From: SAR324 cluster bacterium
GTDB lineage: Bacteria; SAR324; XYD2-FULL-50-16
NCBI GenBank assembly: GCA_028282885.1
Contig: JANQGX010000075.1
Span: forward strand, 1 to 64,000
Reading direction: 5' to 3'
DNA: 64,000 bases
Positions 7,526-16,723 of this stretch are shown in pieces (within the stretch, counting starts at the first letter, position 1; each line of letters begins with the position of its first letter). Position numbers and translations under genes: made by a program. The notes under the pieces were generated by a model, which made no database searches, was not told the origin of the DNA, and was given only the letters and a program-made list of their open reading frames with translations.

Positions 7526-9271
7526 ATGACGAGTAGAACTAATCCATTGGTATTAACCATCGATGACGAAGAAATTATAAGAGCCAGTTTCCGGGAGTTA
7601 CTCGAAGACAACGGGTATGATGTCATTGAAGCAGAAAACGGTAGCGTTGGTTTGAATAAATTCTTCGAAAGGAGACCCGATCTCATCCTGGTTGACATGA
7701 TAATGCCGGAGATGAATGGATTGGAACTGCTTGAAAATGTTACCCGTTTCTCTCTCGATACACCGATTATAATTGTATCCGGAGCCGGTGAACTCAAGGA
7801 TGTGGTTAAAGCGCTGAAACTTGGCGCCTGGGATTATATTTTGAAACCGGTCAACGACATGGATATGCTGATTCACACCATTGAAAGAGCTCTGGAGCGT
7901 CGCCGCCTGATTCTCCAGAATCGGGAATATCACGAACGACTGGAGGACAAGGTTGCAGAACAGACCATGTCCCTGGAGAGAGCCCATCATGAGCTGCAGG
8001 AAAGTGAAAGGCAGTATCGAACCATTGTCGAGACAGCCAGGGAAGGAATCCTGATACTTGACAAAAACAGGAACATCTCCTTTATCACCCAAAGAACAAC
8101 CAGTATGTTCGGTTACACAGCAGAGGAGATGCTGCACAAGAATATTGTTGAGTTCTCAGATTCGGAATTTTCCAAGATCTTTGATGATAAACTGACCGAA
8201 CTGTTCGCAGGAGCAGGCTGTCAATTTGATATCAAATTCAAACGTAAAGATGGCTCAATTCTGTGGGGAATCGTCAGTGCAAATCCTCTTATAGATACCG
8301 AAAATGACATTGAACCGGTCTTTTGCATGATTATGGACATCACAGACAGGAAAGTTGCCGAAGAAGAACTGGCGCACCATAAAGCACACCTGGAGGACCT
8401 TGTCAAAGAGCGTACTGAAACTCTGGAGAAGACGCACAAAGAACTTGTTGAAAAGGCACATAAAGCCGGTATGGCTGATATTGCGACCGATATCGTACAC
8501 AATGTCGGAAATGTACTCAATAGCGTCAAAACATCCGTGCAGGTCATTGATGATGTTTTAAAGCACTCCATGGTCTTCAGTTACCAGAAAGCCAATGAAA
8601 TGCTCAGGGAGAATCAGGATAATCTGGAACGTTTCTTAATAGAGGACGAGCGGGGAAAACTGTTAATTCAATACTTTATCAAACTGGAAGAGGGGTTGTT
8701 TGCAGAACACCAGGATTTAAAAACAACCACGGATCGGCTGAAAAACATGGTTGATGCGATTGCTGATATCGTGTCAGCTCAGTATAGCTATGCCAACGTG
8801 GATTGGCTGGTTGAAGAAGTCAACCTGGAAAAAACCGTTGAAGAAGCCCTTTCCGTTATTCAACAGCAATTGGACTCCTATCATGTTAAAGTCGTTACGC
8901 AATTTGTTGAAATAGAAAGTATTCCGATTCAACGAATCAAACTGTTACACTCTCTCATCAATATTTTTAAGAATGCCTGCGAAGCCATGTATGAGACAGA
9001 GAAGAACCAGAGAATCCTTAATATTTCAATAAATTATTCACAAGAAAATGAGAAAGCAGTTGTTATAACCATTCGAGATAATGGCATTGGTATAGCCCCG
9101 GAAAATCTTGAAAGAATTTTCTCTTACGGATTTACATCCAAGAAAGGACGTTATGGGCTCGGTCTCCATAGCTGTGCAAATTACATGACTGAAATGGGAG
9201 GTAAAATTTGGGCCGAAAATAATCCCGATGGCATGGGTGTTTCCTTTTTTCTAAAATTCCGTATACCTTAG
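7526..9271 (+). CDS. Hybrid receiver-PAS sensor histidine kinase
   Basis: This 581-residue cytoplasmic signalling protein has, in order, a receiver domain (phospho-acceptor Asp57 in LILVDMIMP, Lys107 in YILKPVND), a coiled-coil linker, a PAS domain (about 160-280), a second coiled coil and a histidine kinase core. The phospho-accepting histidine is probably His325 in DIVHNVGNVLNSV, a variant of the usual HExxT box. The ATPase domain has clear N, G1 and G2 boxes (NACEAM, DNGIGI, GRYGLGLHS). It has no membrane segment, so it senses an internal signal or takes phosphate from another kinase. The frame is open from a TTG at 7502; I favour the ATG at 7526, although neither has a good ribosome site. 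The gene is divergent from the glycyl radical enzyme, but a regulatory link is only a guess. Confidence 0.85.
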   Translation: MTSRTNPLVLTIDDEEIIRASFRELLEDNGYDVIEAENGSVGLNKFFERRPDLILVDMIMPEMNGLELLENVTRFSLDTPIIIVSGAGELKDVVKALKLGAWDYILKPVNDMDMLIHTIERALERRRLILQNREYHERLEDKVAEQTMSLERAHHELQESERQYRTIVETAREGILILDKNRNISFITQRTTSMFGYTAEEMLHKNIVEFSDSEFSKIFDDKLTELFAGAGCQFDIKFKRKDGSILWGIVSANPLIDTENDIEPVFCMIMDITDRKVAEEELAHHKAHLEDLVKERTETLEKTHKELVEKAHKAGMADIATDIVHNVGNVLNSVKTSVQVIDDVLKHSMVFSYQKANEMLRENQDNLERFLIEDERGKLLIQYFIKLEEGLFAEHQDLKTTTDRLKNMVDAIADIVSAQYSYANVDWLVEEVNLEKTVEEALSVIQQQLDSYHVKVVTQFVEIESIPIQRIKLLHSLINIFKNACEAMYETEKNQRILNISINYSQENEKAVVITIRDNGIGIAPENLERIFSYGFTSKKGRYGLGLHSCANYMTEMGGKIWAENNPDGMGVSFFLKFRIP

Positions 9272-9367
9272 AATCAGATGCTTTGCTAATTGTTCGACTG
9301 ACACCTGCAAGACTTCAATCTTCAGTTTCCCTGAAATCATACCAAGATTTTCTTTATTCAAAATAAG

Positions 9368-9679
9368 ATGTCAGAGCAAAAACCAAAACTAACAGGTAAA
9401 CAATCCAGATACTTGAGAAGCCTGGGTCATTCTTTGAAACCACTGCTTCAAATCGGGAAAGGTGGAATTACGGATAATTTTATTAATCAGGTCCGTAGCA
9501 CCCTGAAAACCCATGAATTAATCAAGGTAAAAATCGGAAAAAACACGGCGACTGAAATGGCAGTCGCTATTGATGAATTGACCTCAAAGGTTCCCTGTCA
9601 ACTGGCACAGTCCATAGGTAAAACCCTGCTCCTTTATAAACAGAGAGAAGAAAATCCTCAAATTGTCCTGCCTGAATAG
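9368..9679 (+). CDS. yhbY: YhbY family CRM-domain RNA-binding protein
   Basis: The 103-residue protein is almost entirely one CRM domain, the RNA-binding fold associated with assembly of the large ribosomal subunit. The N-terminal LTGKQSRYLRSLGHSLKPLL and the following QIGKGGITDNFI loop (the GxxG-type RNA contact) are typical. Its length matches that of E. coli YhbY (97 residues). It lies 96 bases after the histidine kinase gene and 5 bases before the next membrane hydrolase gene, so it is probably cotranscribed with the latter. Confidence 0.92.
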   Translation: MSEQKPKLTGKQSRYLRSLGHSLKPLLQIGKGGITDNFINQVRSTLKTHELIKVKIGKNTATEMAVAIDELTSKVPCQLAQSIGKTLLLYKQREENPQIVLPE

Positions 9680-9684
9680 CTGAC

Positions 9685-10224
9685 ATGCAATTCAAAGCAC
9701 ATGTACTGGGCGGGCTCCTCGCCGGAGCCGGAATGGTGTCCGTTGCTCAGATCAGCGGCTACACTTCCGCGTCAGTGTCCGATCTCCAGAAAATTCTGGA
9801 AAGGCCTTATCAAACCGACGGCGATTTACCACTTCTTTCGGGCCTGTTTCTGCTCACGCTCTTCATGTCACTGTTTCCCGACCTTGATTCAGCTTCGGTG
9901 TTACAGCGTTGGTTTTACAGGATAATCCTGATAATCCTGATTGGTCTCTTCTTTACAGGTCAAACAGGATTGTTTGCTGCCGTAACTTTCGTATCCTTAT
10001 TGCCTTTACTGCATCGGCACAGGGGTTGGACGCATTCCAAGTTCACTCCTTTCATTCTGGCTATTCTCTTCGCTGCAATTCTGGAATTCAACAGGAGTGC
10101 AAATGCGCTAACAGGGCAGTTTTCTCCGGGGAATATGGTAGACTGGTTTTACACTTACTGGATTTACGTCTTGGCTTGTGTAGCGGGTCATTATACCCAT
10201 CTGTTAATGGATTGGCAGTTCTAG
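9685..10224 (+). CDS. YdjM-like inner-membrane metal-dependent hydrolase
   Basis: This 179-residue integral membrane protein resembles the YdjM/DUF457 family of putative zinc-dependent membrane hydrolases. Signature elements are the N-terminal QFKAHVLGGLLAG, the motif FPDLDSASV after a hydrophobic segment, HRHRGWTHS at the centre and HYTHLLMDW near the C-terminus. Their His and Asp residues are likely metal ligands. About four hydrophobic segments are visible. The biochemical substrate of the family is not established. The gene begins 5 bases after the yhbY stop and has no obvious ribosome site of its own, which suggests coupling. Confidence 0.75.
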   Translation: MQFKAHVLGGLLAGAGMVSVAQISGYTSASVSDLQKILERPYQTDGDLPLLSGLFLLTLFMSLFPDLDSASVLQRWFYRIILIILIGLFFTGQTGLFAAVTFVSLLPLLHRHRGWTHSKFTPFILAILFAAILEFNRSANALTGQFSPGNMVDWFYTYWIYVLACVAGHYTHLLMDWQF

Positions 10225-10376
10225 AGGACAGTTCACGGGAGTATGGGTTTTATCTCATTGCCATTCGAGTATTTTTCAACAATATCAGCACGTAAGTAAA
10301 ACACGAATTCCTGTTTGATCGGTTACCGGCTCAGCCCCCGAAAGATTGGGAACGAGTGATTTCTTATCTAATCCAT

Positions 10377-10694
10377 CTATTTGATTTCTTTATCCAACCA
10401 ACTGGCGTAAGCCTTTCCGACCCAGGTAATAGGGACAGCTACCAGTTGGGGGACATCATAGGAGTGGTTCGCCGTCAAGGTTTCTTCAAATTCAGAAAAA
10501 CACGCAGCCCTGGTTTTGAAAAGGCATCTCCACTCTTCATCATTTTGAATTTCGTCCTGCCACCAGTAAAAGCTTCTGATAGGGCCTTCAACCTGTGCGC
10601 AGGCACAAAGCCTTTTTTCCGTCATCAACGCCGCCAGTTTTTCCGCCTCTTCTTTACTATCAGTCGTGGTGGTAATGATAATGAAATCTCCCAT
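10377..10694 (-). CDS. cutA: Divalent-cation tolerance protein CutA
   Basis: The 105-residue product has the full CutA fold and normal family length. It begins with a hydrophobic strand, FIIITTTTDSKEEAEKLA, contains the conserved CACAQVEGPIRSFYWW segment and ends with VPITWVGKAYASWLD. CutA proteins are stable trimers with a ferredoxin-like fold, linked to copper and other divalent metals; the exact function is debated. GGAG lies 5 bases before the ATG. The start is 12 bases after the rep stop codon, so the two are likely cotranscribed. Confidence 0.93.
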   Translation of the reverse strand: MGDFIIITTTTDSKEEAEKLAALMTEKRLCACAQVEGPIRSFYWWQDEIQNDEEWRCLFKTRAACFSEFEETLTANHSYDVPQLVAVPITWVGKAYASWLDKEIK

Positions 10695-10706
10695 CGGAAC
10701 TCCGAC

Positions 10707-12734
10707 TTAAAAGGTTTTATATTTTGTGAAAAAGCTACTTCTGGCAAATTGGTTTTTCATTTCAGTAAGATCCGGGTTTTCCTCCTCAAACGGAGGTTTT
10801 TCGAAGCGCGATTTATCGATTTCGTATAAAAATCGCGAAGGCTCGTTGTATAGCCACTCCCCGTATTGCATTCGCGTCCTGGCCATACTCAGACTCAAGA
10901 CCTGTTTTGCCCTGGTAATGGCTACATAAAACAGACGACGTTCCTCTTCAACTACATCTTCCTCAACAGCCTTGTGATTGGGGAATTGCCCCTCGGTAAG
11001 ATTGACAATGGCAACGTAATCAAACTCCAGTCCTTTAGCGGAGTGGACTGTCAGAAGACTTACCTTTCCGGCGTTTTGATCTAACTCATCCGAATCAGTG
11101 AAGAGCGAGACATAATCCAAAAAATCCAGCAGCGTCGCAGAGTCGCCATCCTGATCCCGGCGTTCACTGAAAAGATACAGGGTGTTTATAAATTCAAGAT
11201 AGTTATTGACCCTGGCTTCCAACACCTGATCGACTTTTTCCGTTTTCTCGATTTCAGCCTTGATACCGACGCGTTCGAAAAGCTCCTGAAACACCTGGTA
11301 AAAGGGCAGTTGGTTCAACAACTCCAGATACTCGTGCATCAGCTCCACAAATTTCTTTATGCTTTTCCTAGCCCTTGGTTTCAGTTCTTCAAGCCTATCC
11401 GCCTGTTCCATCATTTCAAACAGGGAGAGCCCTCTTTCAATCCTTGCCTGGGTCAGTGCCATAACCGTGGTCTTGCCAATATCTCTTTTGGGATAATTGA
11501 TTATTCTGAAAAGACTGATCTCATCCTTGGGATTATGCAGAAACCTCATGTAAGCAAGACAATCCTGAACCTCTTTCCTGTCAAAAAACTTAACACCGCC
11601 AATTAGTTGATACGGAATACTGGAATTGCGAAGCGCCTCTTCAACAGCCCTGGATTGGTAGTTGGTTCGATATAAAAAGGCATAATCGGACCAAGAGTTA
11701 CCTGTTTGATATTTATGTAAATTTATTCTGGACACCACCTCTTCCAACTCATCACGCGGGGTTTCTTCGTCGCACCACTTGATCAGTGCTCCCTCTTTGG
11801 TATCGGTCCAGAGATTTTTGGGCATTCTTTCCGAGTTATTGGCAATTACGTCATTAGCGGCATCCAGAATGACATCGGTAGATCGGTAATTCTGCTCCAG
11901 CTTGATGATTTTGGCTTCGGGAAAATCATTTTGAAAATCAAGGATATTCCTGATGTCAGCCCCTCGCCATCCATATATTGATTGGTCGTCATCACCGACT
12001 ACGCAGAGTTTTCTAGTGTGTTCAGTCAAATATTTCAATAATTTGTATTGAACCCGGTTGGTATCCTGATACTCATCGACCATAAGATAGTGATAACGCC
12101 TTTTTAGACTGTCAACCTCCTTTGGAAACCGTTTGAACAGGTCGATCGTCAGGTAAAGAATATCTTCAAAATCCAAGGCATTACACCCTTTCAGAGTTTT
12201 GTTATACTCCTGAAAGACTTTACCTGTCACCTGGGCAAACGGATCGTTCTTCTGATCCAGAAAATGGGCGGGACCTTTGCCCTTGCCTTTCATTTTCATT
12301 ATCTCATAAAATGTAGCTTTCAGATTGAAGATTTTTGGATCGATATCTTCGTCTTCATAAATCGTCTTTATCGTTGATAACTGGCTGTTGGTGTCGAAGA
12401 TAACAAAGTCCTTCTGATATCCCAGCAGATGAATATACTCGCGCAGAAATCGGACACATAGTGAATGAAAGGTGCTGATCATGATTCCCCGGGTCTGTTG
12501 ATTCAACATGCCCTGAACCCTCTCTCTCATCTCCTTTGCCGCTTTATTTGTGAAGGTAAGAGCTAGAATTCTGTACGGGGGTACTCCGAGGTTGGCTATC
12601 AGGTGCGCAATCCTACAGGTGATGACCCTGGTTTTCCCGCTTCCGGCGCCTGCCAGCAGGAGTAATGGTGTATCGGTGTTCTCAACGGCTTTTTTCTGTT
12701 GGGGATTTAACTGGTTTGGGTTAAATGAATTCAT
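10707..12734 (-). CDS. rep: ATP-dependent DNA helicase Rep (UvrD/PcrA superfamily 1A)
   Basis: This 675-residue 3'-5' helicase contains all superfamily 1 motifs. The Walker A is LAGAGSGKTRVI, motif Ia is TFTNKAAKEM, motif II is DEYQDTN, motif III is GDDDQSIYGWRGAD, motif IV is EQNYRST, motif V is VHSAKGLEFD and motif VI is EERRLFYVAITRAK. Overall length, the region GGVKFFDRKEVQDCLAYMRF and the C-terminus EWLYNEPSRFLYEID fit Rep better than UvrD. Rep removes protein blocks ahead of replication forks. The start is the ATG at 12734. A small loss of the C-terminal tail compared with UvrD is normal for Rep. PcrA-type function remains possible. Confidence 0.92.
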   Translation of the reverse strand: MNSFNPNQLNPQQKKAVENTDTPLLLLAGAGSGKTRVITCRIAHLIANLGVPPYRILALTFTNKAAKEMRERVQGMLNQQTRGIMISTFHSLCVRFLREYIHLLGYQKDFVIFDTNSQLSTIKTIYEDEDIDPKIFNLKATFYEIMKMKGKGKGPAHFLDQKNDPFAQVTGKVFQEYNKTLKGCNALDFEDILYLTIDLFKRFPKEVDSLKRRYHYLMVDEYQDTNRVQYKLLKYLTEHTRKLCVVGDDDQSIYGWRGADIRNILDFQNDFPEAKIIKLEQNYRSTDVILDAANDVIANNSERMPKNLWTDTKEGALIKWCDEETPRDELEEVVSRINLHKYQTGNSWSDYAFLYRTNYQSRAVEEALRNSSIPYQLIGGVKFFDRKEVQDCLAYMRFLHNPKDEISLFRIINYPKRDIGKTTVMALTQARIERGLSLFEMMEQADRLEELKPRARKSIKKFVELMHEYLELLNQLPFYQVFQELFERVGIKAEIEKTEKVDQVLEARVNNYLEFINTLYLFSERRDQDGDSATLLDFLDYVSLFTDSDELDQNAGKVSLLTVHSAKGLEFDYVAIVNLTEGQFPNHKAVEEDVVEEERRLFYVAITRAKQVLSLSMARTRMQYGEWLYNEPSRFLYEIDKSRFEKPPFEEENPDLTEMKNQFARSSFFTKYKTF

Positions 12735-12870
12735 TTTGACTGTATAGAGGTGTTATCTTCCTGCTTATTATCATTTAGGATTTTGTTCACACGGTCGTCT
12801 GGAAATCTGGCGTGGATTCTCTGTCCGCCTGTGAAAATCGACATGGACGAGGAAGGGAAATTGTAACCAT

Positions 12871-14037
12871 ATGACTCTTGAATTATTAGCACCTGCCGGT
12901 AATTTAGAAAAGTTGAAAATAGCCATTCTCTACGGCGCTGATGCGGTTTATGTTGCAGGTCAGTCTTTTAGTCTGAGAAGGGCTGCCAACAACTTCAACC
13001 TCGAAGAAATCAGATCGGCAATTGAATTTGCCCATCAGCATCGGTCCAGATTATATATAACAGTTAACGCGTTTCTTCACGATTCAGAGGCCGTTGATCT
13101 GATTGACTATTTAGCTGAACTTGAAGATCTGCAGCCGGATGCTTTGATCTGTTCTGATCTCGGAGTGGTTCGTCTTGCCAGGGAACACACCGGCATACCC
13201 ATTCATGTATCAACCCAAGCCAGTGTATTAAACTCCCAACACGCTGAAATCTGGAAGGAATTTGGAGCGAAAAGGATTGTTGTCGGAAGGGAACTAACCA
13301 TTGAAGAGGCTGCCAGTATCAAAAAAACAACCGGATTGGAAGTGGAGATGTTTATTCATGGCGCTATGTGCATGGCATTTTCAGGACATTGCTCCATGTC
13401 CACATTTGTGGCTAACCGCGACAGTAACAGGGGTGGATGCATTCAGAATTGCAGATTCAAATATACCCTTTTCACAAATGACAAACCGGTCAAAAAATCA
13501 CACCTTCTCAGTTCTAAAGATTTGTGCGGGATTGAATTGATTAAGGAATTTCTCAACCATGGTATCGATTCGGTAAAAATAGAAGGTCGCATGAAGAGTA
13601 ATCTCTATATAGCCTCTACCGTGCGTGCATACGCGAATGCAATTTCGGGAGGTTCGGATGATGCCGGTATTTGGTTTGATGAGCTTAAAAAGCTACCGTA
13701 TCGGGGATATACAACCGGATCACTATTCGAACGTGCCGGATCTGAATCGGTATACGGCTTGTCAAAGGAGATAGACCAGGAATACAAACTTGCCGGCACA
13801 GTTATGGATATCGATGAAGCCGGTTCCCGTTTCGCTTTCCAGGTCAGGAACCGGTTCAAGGCGGGCGATCGGATCGAAGTAATGTCTTTTAACGGCGATT
13901 TGATCGATATTAAAATCAATGAAATAAGGAATATCGATAATCATATCATCCCAATTGCACAGCCCGGCAATTTAATCTGGCTTCCGCTGAAAAAAGGAAT
14001 TGAAATCAATAATGTAGCCCGAATTCTTCGGAATTGA
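12871..14037 (+). CDS. trhP: U32 family peptidase-like protein (YegQ/TrhP type)
   Basis: The 388-residue protein belongs to the U32 family, whose bacterial members (TrhP, RlhA, UbiU/V) act as prephenate-dependent RNA hydroxylases or related enzymes. The N-terminal ELLAPAGNLEKLK and GADAVYVAGQSFSLR match the family. The signature EMFIHGAMCMAFSGHCSMS and the following RGGCIQNCRFKY supply cysteines for an iron-sulfur cluster. The order of motifs and the C-terminal beta domain resemble E. coli YegQ, now TrhP, which hydroxylates tRNA U34. E. coli YegQ is longer (about 450 residues), so this is a short form. It converges on the glycerophosphodiesterase gene with 21 bases between stops. Confidence 0.82.
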   Translation: MTLELLAPAGNLEKLKIAILYGADAVYVAGQSFSLRRAANNFNLEEIRSAIEFAHQHRSRLYITVNAFLHDSEAVDLIDYLAELEDLQPDALICSDLGVVRLAREHTGIPIHVSTQASVLNSQHAEIWKEFGAKRIVVGRELTIEEAASIKKTTGLEVEMFIHGAMCMAFSGHCSMSTFVANRDSNRGGCIQNCRFKYTLFTNDKPVKKSHLLSSKDLCGIELIKEFLNHGIDSVKIEGRMKSNLYIASTVRAYANAISGGSDDAGIWFDELKKLPYRGYTTGSLFERAGSESVYGLSKEIDQEYKLAGTVMDIDEAGSRFAFQVRNRFKAGDRIEVMSFNGDLIDIKINEIRNIDNHIIPIAQPGNLIWLPLKKGIEINNVARILRN

Positions 14038-14058
14038 ACAAACAAGCGTCAGTCCTGA

Positions 14059-14814
14059 CTAACCGGCAACCCGAATAAAGTCGTCTGAGAAAAAGCCATC
14101 CACTCCCATTTCCACCAGTCTTTTATAATCATCAGGTTTATTGACGGTAAAAGCAAATACCTTGATGTTCTCCGCATGAAGGCTTTCTACCTGTTCTTTG
14201 GTTATGATTTCGTATAGACCGTTCCAGGAATAGAGATTAAGGTCTTTGCAACGCTGAATCACTTCTACGCTGGCAGGATGTCTTGAAATGAATGCGAGAC
14301 GGGGGATATCAGGCAATCTGCTAAGTCTTTCCAGATACTCTATTTCAAAGCTTGAGATAATGGTTGAATGGAGCAGGTTTTTTTCTTTAACCAGTTGATG
14401 AACCTGCAGTTCTATTGTGTCATCTGCCCCGGTGTCTTCCAGGTATTCTTCTTTGATTTCAATATTCAACACAGCTTTGCTCCCTGCCAAATCAAGCACT
14501 TCATCCAGGGTTGGGATCTTTTCTTCCGAGAACCTGGGATCAAACCAGGAACCGGCGTCCAATTGTCTTAGTTCGTGCAGCGTATGCTCATCAACTCTAC
14601 CCGAGCCATCAGTTGTTCTCTCTAGTTTTTCATCATGAATGATAACCAAACTTCTATCTCGCGTCAGGGAGACATCGAACTCGATAGCCTCAGCACCTTT
14701 ATCCAAAGCTGCCGTGATGGATGCGAGAGTATTTTCGGGATATTCGATTTTGTATCCTCTGTGCGCAATTCTGAGGGGGAATGTTAAACTGTTCACGCTG
14801 ATATCATTACTCAT
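14059..14814 (-). CDS. ugpQ: Glycerophosphodiester phosphodiesterase
   Basis: The 251-residue cytoplasmic enzyme hydrolyses glycerophosphodiesters from phospholipid turnover to glycerol-3-phosphate and an alcohol. The GDPD TIM barrel is complete: catalytic HRG in IAHRGYKIEYPENT, metal-binding EFDVSLTRD, HDEKLERTTDG, and the late motif FAFTVNKPDD. The size matches the short UgpQ group without a signal peptide. It starts 3 bases after the stop codon of the TPR lipoprotein gene, the last in a run of tightly packed minus-strand genes. Confidence 0.9.
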   Translation of the reverse strand: MSNDISVNSLTFPLRIAHRGYKIEYPENTLASITAALDKGAEAIEFDVSLTRDRSLVIIHDEKLERTTDGSGRVDEHTLHELRQLDAGSWFDPRFSEEKIPTLDEVLDLAGSKAVLNIEIKEEYLEDTGADDTIELQVHQLVKEKNLLHSTIISSFEIEYLERLSRLPDIPRLAFISRHPASVEVIQRCKDLNLYSWNGLYEIITKEQVESLHAENIKVFAFTVNKPDDYKRLVEMGVDGFFSDDFIRVAG

Positions 14815-14817
14815 TGT

Positions 14818-16722
14818 TTAATTCTCAAACTCTTTAGGATTGATTTGTAATTTGAATTTATCCAGGTTGCCGTTCAGATAGTAAAACTCTTTCAACCTGT
14901 AAAAAAACAGAAGATTGTAATCGTGTTGATAGGTCTGAATGTCCTCCAACAGGTAAATTGCCTTATCATATTGCCCGGCCAGCCCCAGCATAAAAGTATA
15001 AGACTGTACCAAATCCAGTTGCCTTGGCCACTGTTCCAATCCCTGTCCTAAAATCTCCAGTGCTTTATTCAGATTACCCATTCGAGCCTGTGCTTCCGCC
15101 AGTTTTAGATGAACACGACCACCACCGGCAGCCGCCCTTAAGTATGGCTCCAGCAAATCAGGGATCGAATCGGTTCTATCTGTACTTTCCAATAATAAAG
15201 TCTTCACGAGCACAACACTCAGATGAGACGCTGCTGTCTGTTCAAGCTTGTTAATCCGGGCTTCCGCTTCGAAATATTTTCGTTGCAGGATATCTATTTC
15301 CGCCAGTAACGCTTCAACTTCAATGGCATACCCATGACGTTGGGCGTAATCAAACAATTCAATTGCCTTTTTGTAGTCTTTTTGGTCTTTTGTAGCCTTT
15401 CCCATGAGAAAAACCACATCCGGATCAGATTGATCCAGGCTGCTGTGAGTTAAAACAGTCCATGCTTCCCCGGGCTTTTTCGCTTCAATCAGACGAGTGG
15501 CATATTCCAGTCGAATTTCGCGGTGATATGGTTCATATTTGAAGGCATTCTTCAAAGCCCACTCCGAGCCAAAATCATCCTTTTGTATGTTTAGAATTTT
15601 AGACAATTCGAAATAGCAGAAGGCAAATTCCGGATCTCGATCTATACATCTTTCTAACAGCTTCTGCGATTCTTGTATTTTGCCATGCTCTTGCTTTAAT
15701 TGCGCCAAAAGAAGCATGAGTTCCAATGAATCAGGGTTCTCACGGAATAGTTGCTCCGCCTCTTGATTCAGATCTTTTTCAGGATAAATCCGATGCAACA
15801 ATTTCAATCTGAGAATCCGGGATTCCAATTCAGCTTCTCCCAGGTTATCCAATAATTTCAATGCGTCATTGAACTCTCCATAGGCATATTTTAATTCCGC
15901 CATCCGGTAGATAATTTCCGATGAAGACGGATCATTAAGTTCCAACCAATGTCTTAAGACCTGTTCCGCTTTGAGTCTGTTCCCCACGGCCAGATGGAGC
16001 TCCGAAAGCAGAATTGTTCCCTCAACCGATGCGGGATTTACCAGAAGTGCCTCTTCCAGTTTGGAAATCAGTTCGACCAGTTCTTCATCAGTTGCATCCG
16101 GAACGACTTCAGGGACCAATTGAGAAGCTGAAGAGGCTTGGGACTGTGGAGACTTTCCATTCGTCTGTCCGTTCTTATTTTTATAGTTTTCAAATTTTGT
16201 TCGACACCAGAGCAATCTGGCATCAAAAAACAAAGGTTCCAGACTGATAGCAGTTTCCAGTTGCAGTAATGCCTGCTCGGTATTTCCCGTTTTTAGATAT
16301 GTTTTTGCCAGCAGAAAATAAGCCTCCAGATTCTGGTCATTGAGCAATAGGGTGTTGATAAGATGATTGGTAGCGGCAAAATAATCTGTTTGCTCAAACG
16401 CGATTTGAGCTGCTAACAGCCTGTATAGATCCATTTGAGGCTCCAGGAGGATTGCCTTATCGATCTCTGTTTCAGCCTCACTGAAATCCCGCCTTAGGAA
16501 ATATGCCCTGGCTAAATAATAATATGGTTCATGGTTCTCCACATCGTCTTCAGAGACGCTTCTATAGTTTGAAATGGCTTCATCATAGTTACCATTAGCT
16601 ATTAAAAGCTCATTGGTTACGATATAGGCAGGTTGGGAGCACCCCCCGCCAAGCATTATCATCGATGCCAGCAGAATCCCGCCTGTTTTTATAGTCACCA
16701 GTAAATTGAGTTTGCGACTCAT
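14818..16722 (-). CDS. TPR-repeat lipoprotein
   Basis: This 634-residue protein begins with a hydrophobic signal ending in MLGGGC (Cys28), a likely but imperfect lipobox, and is then built almost wholly from tetratricopeptide repeats. The first visible repeat covers LLIANGNYDEAISNYRSV. A low-complexity Asn/Gln/Ser linker near 180-200 splits the repeats into two blocks. Such proteins act as periplasmic scaffolds for envelope assembly complexes. The start has GGGAG 6 bases upstream, inside the end of the preceding lipoprotein gene; only one base separates that gene's stop from this ATG. This implies cotranslation with the FN3-like lipoprotein and the beta-barrel. No specific partner can be named. 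Confidence 0.72.
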   Translation of the reverse strand: MSRKLNLLVTIKTGGILLASMIMLGGGCSQPAYIVTNELLIANGNYDEAISNYRSVSEDDVENHEPYYYLARAYFLRRDFSEAETEIDKAILLEPQMDLYRLLAAQIAFEQTDYFAATNHLINTLLLNDQNLEAYFLLAKTYLKTGNTEQALLQLETAISLEPLFFDARLLWCRTKFENYKNKNGQTNGKSPQSQASSASQLVPEVVPDATDEELVELISKLEEALLVNPASVEGTILLSELHLAVGNRLKAEQVLRHWLELNDPSSSEIIYRMAELKYAYGEFNDALKLLDNLGEAELESRILRLKLLHRIYPEKDLNQEAEQLFRENPDSLELMLLLAQLKQEHGKIQESQKLLERCIDRDPEFAFCYFELSKILNIQKDDFGSEWALKNAFKYEPYHREIRLEYATRLIEAKKPGEAWTVLTHSSLDQSDPDVVFLMGKATKDQKDYKKAIELFDYAQRHGYAIEVEALLAEIDILQRKYFEAEARINKLEQTAASHLSVVLVKTLLLESTDRTDSIPDLLEPYLRAAAGGGRVHLKLAEAQARMGNLNKALEILGQGLEQWPRQLDLVQSYTFMLGLAGQYDKAIYLLEDIQTYQHDYNLLFFYRLKEFYYLNGNLDKFKLQINPKEFEN

Positions 16723-16723
16723 C

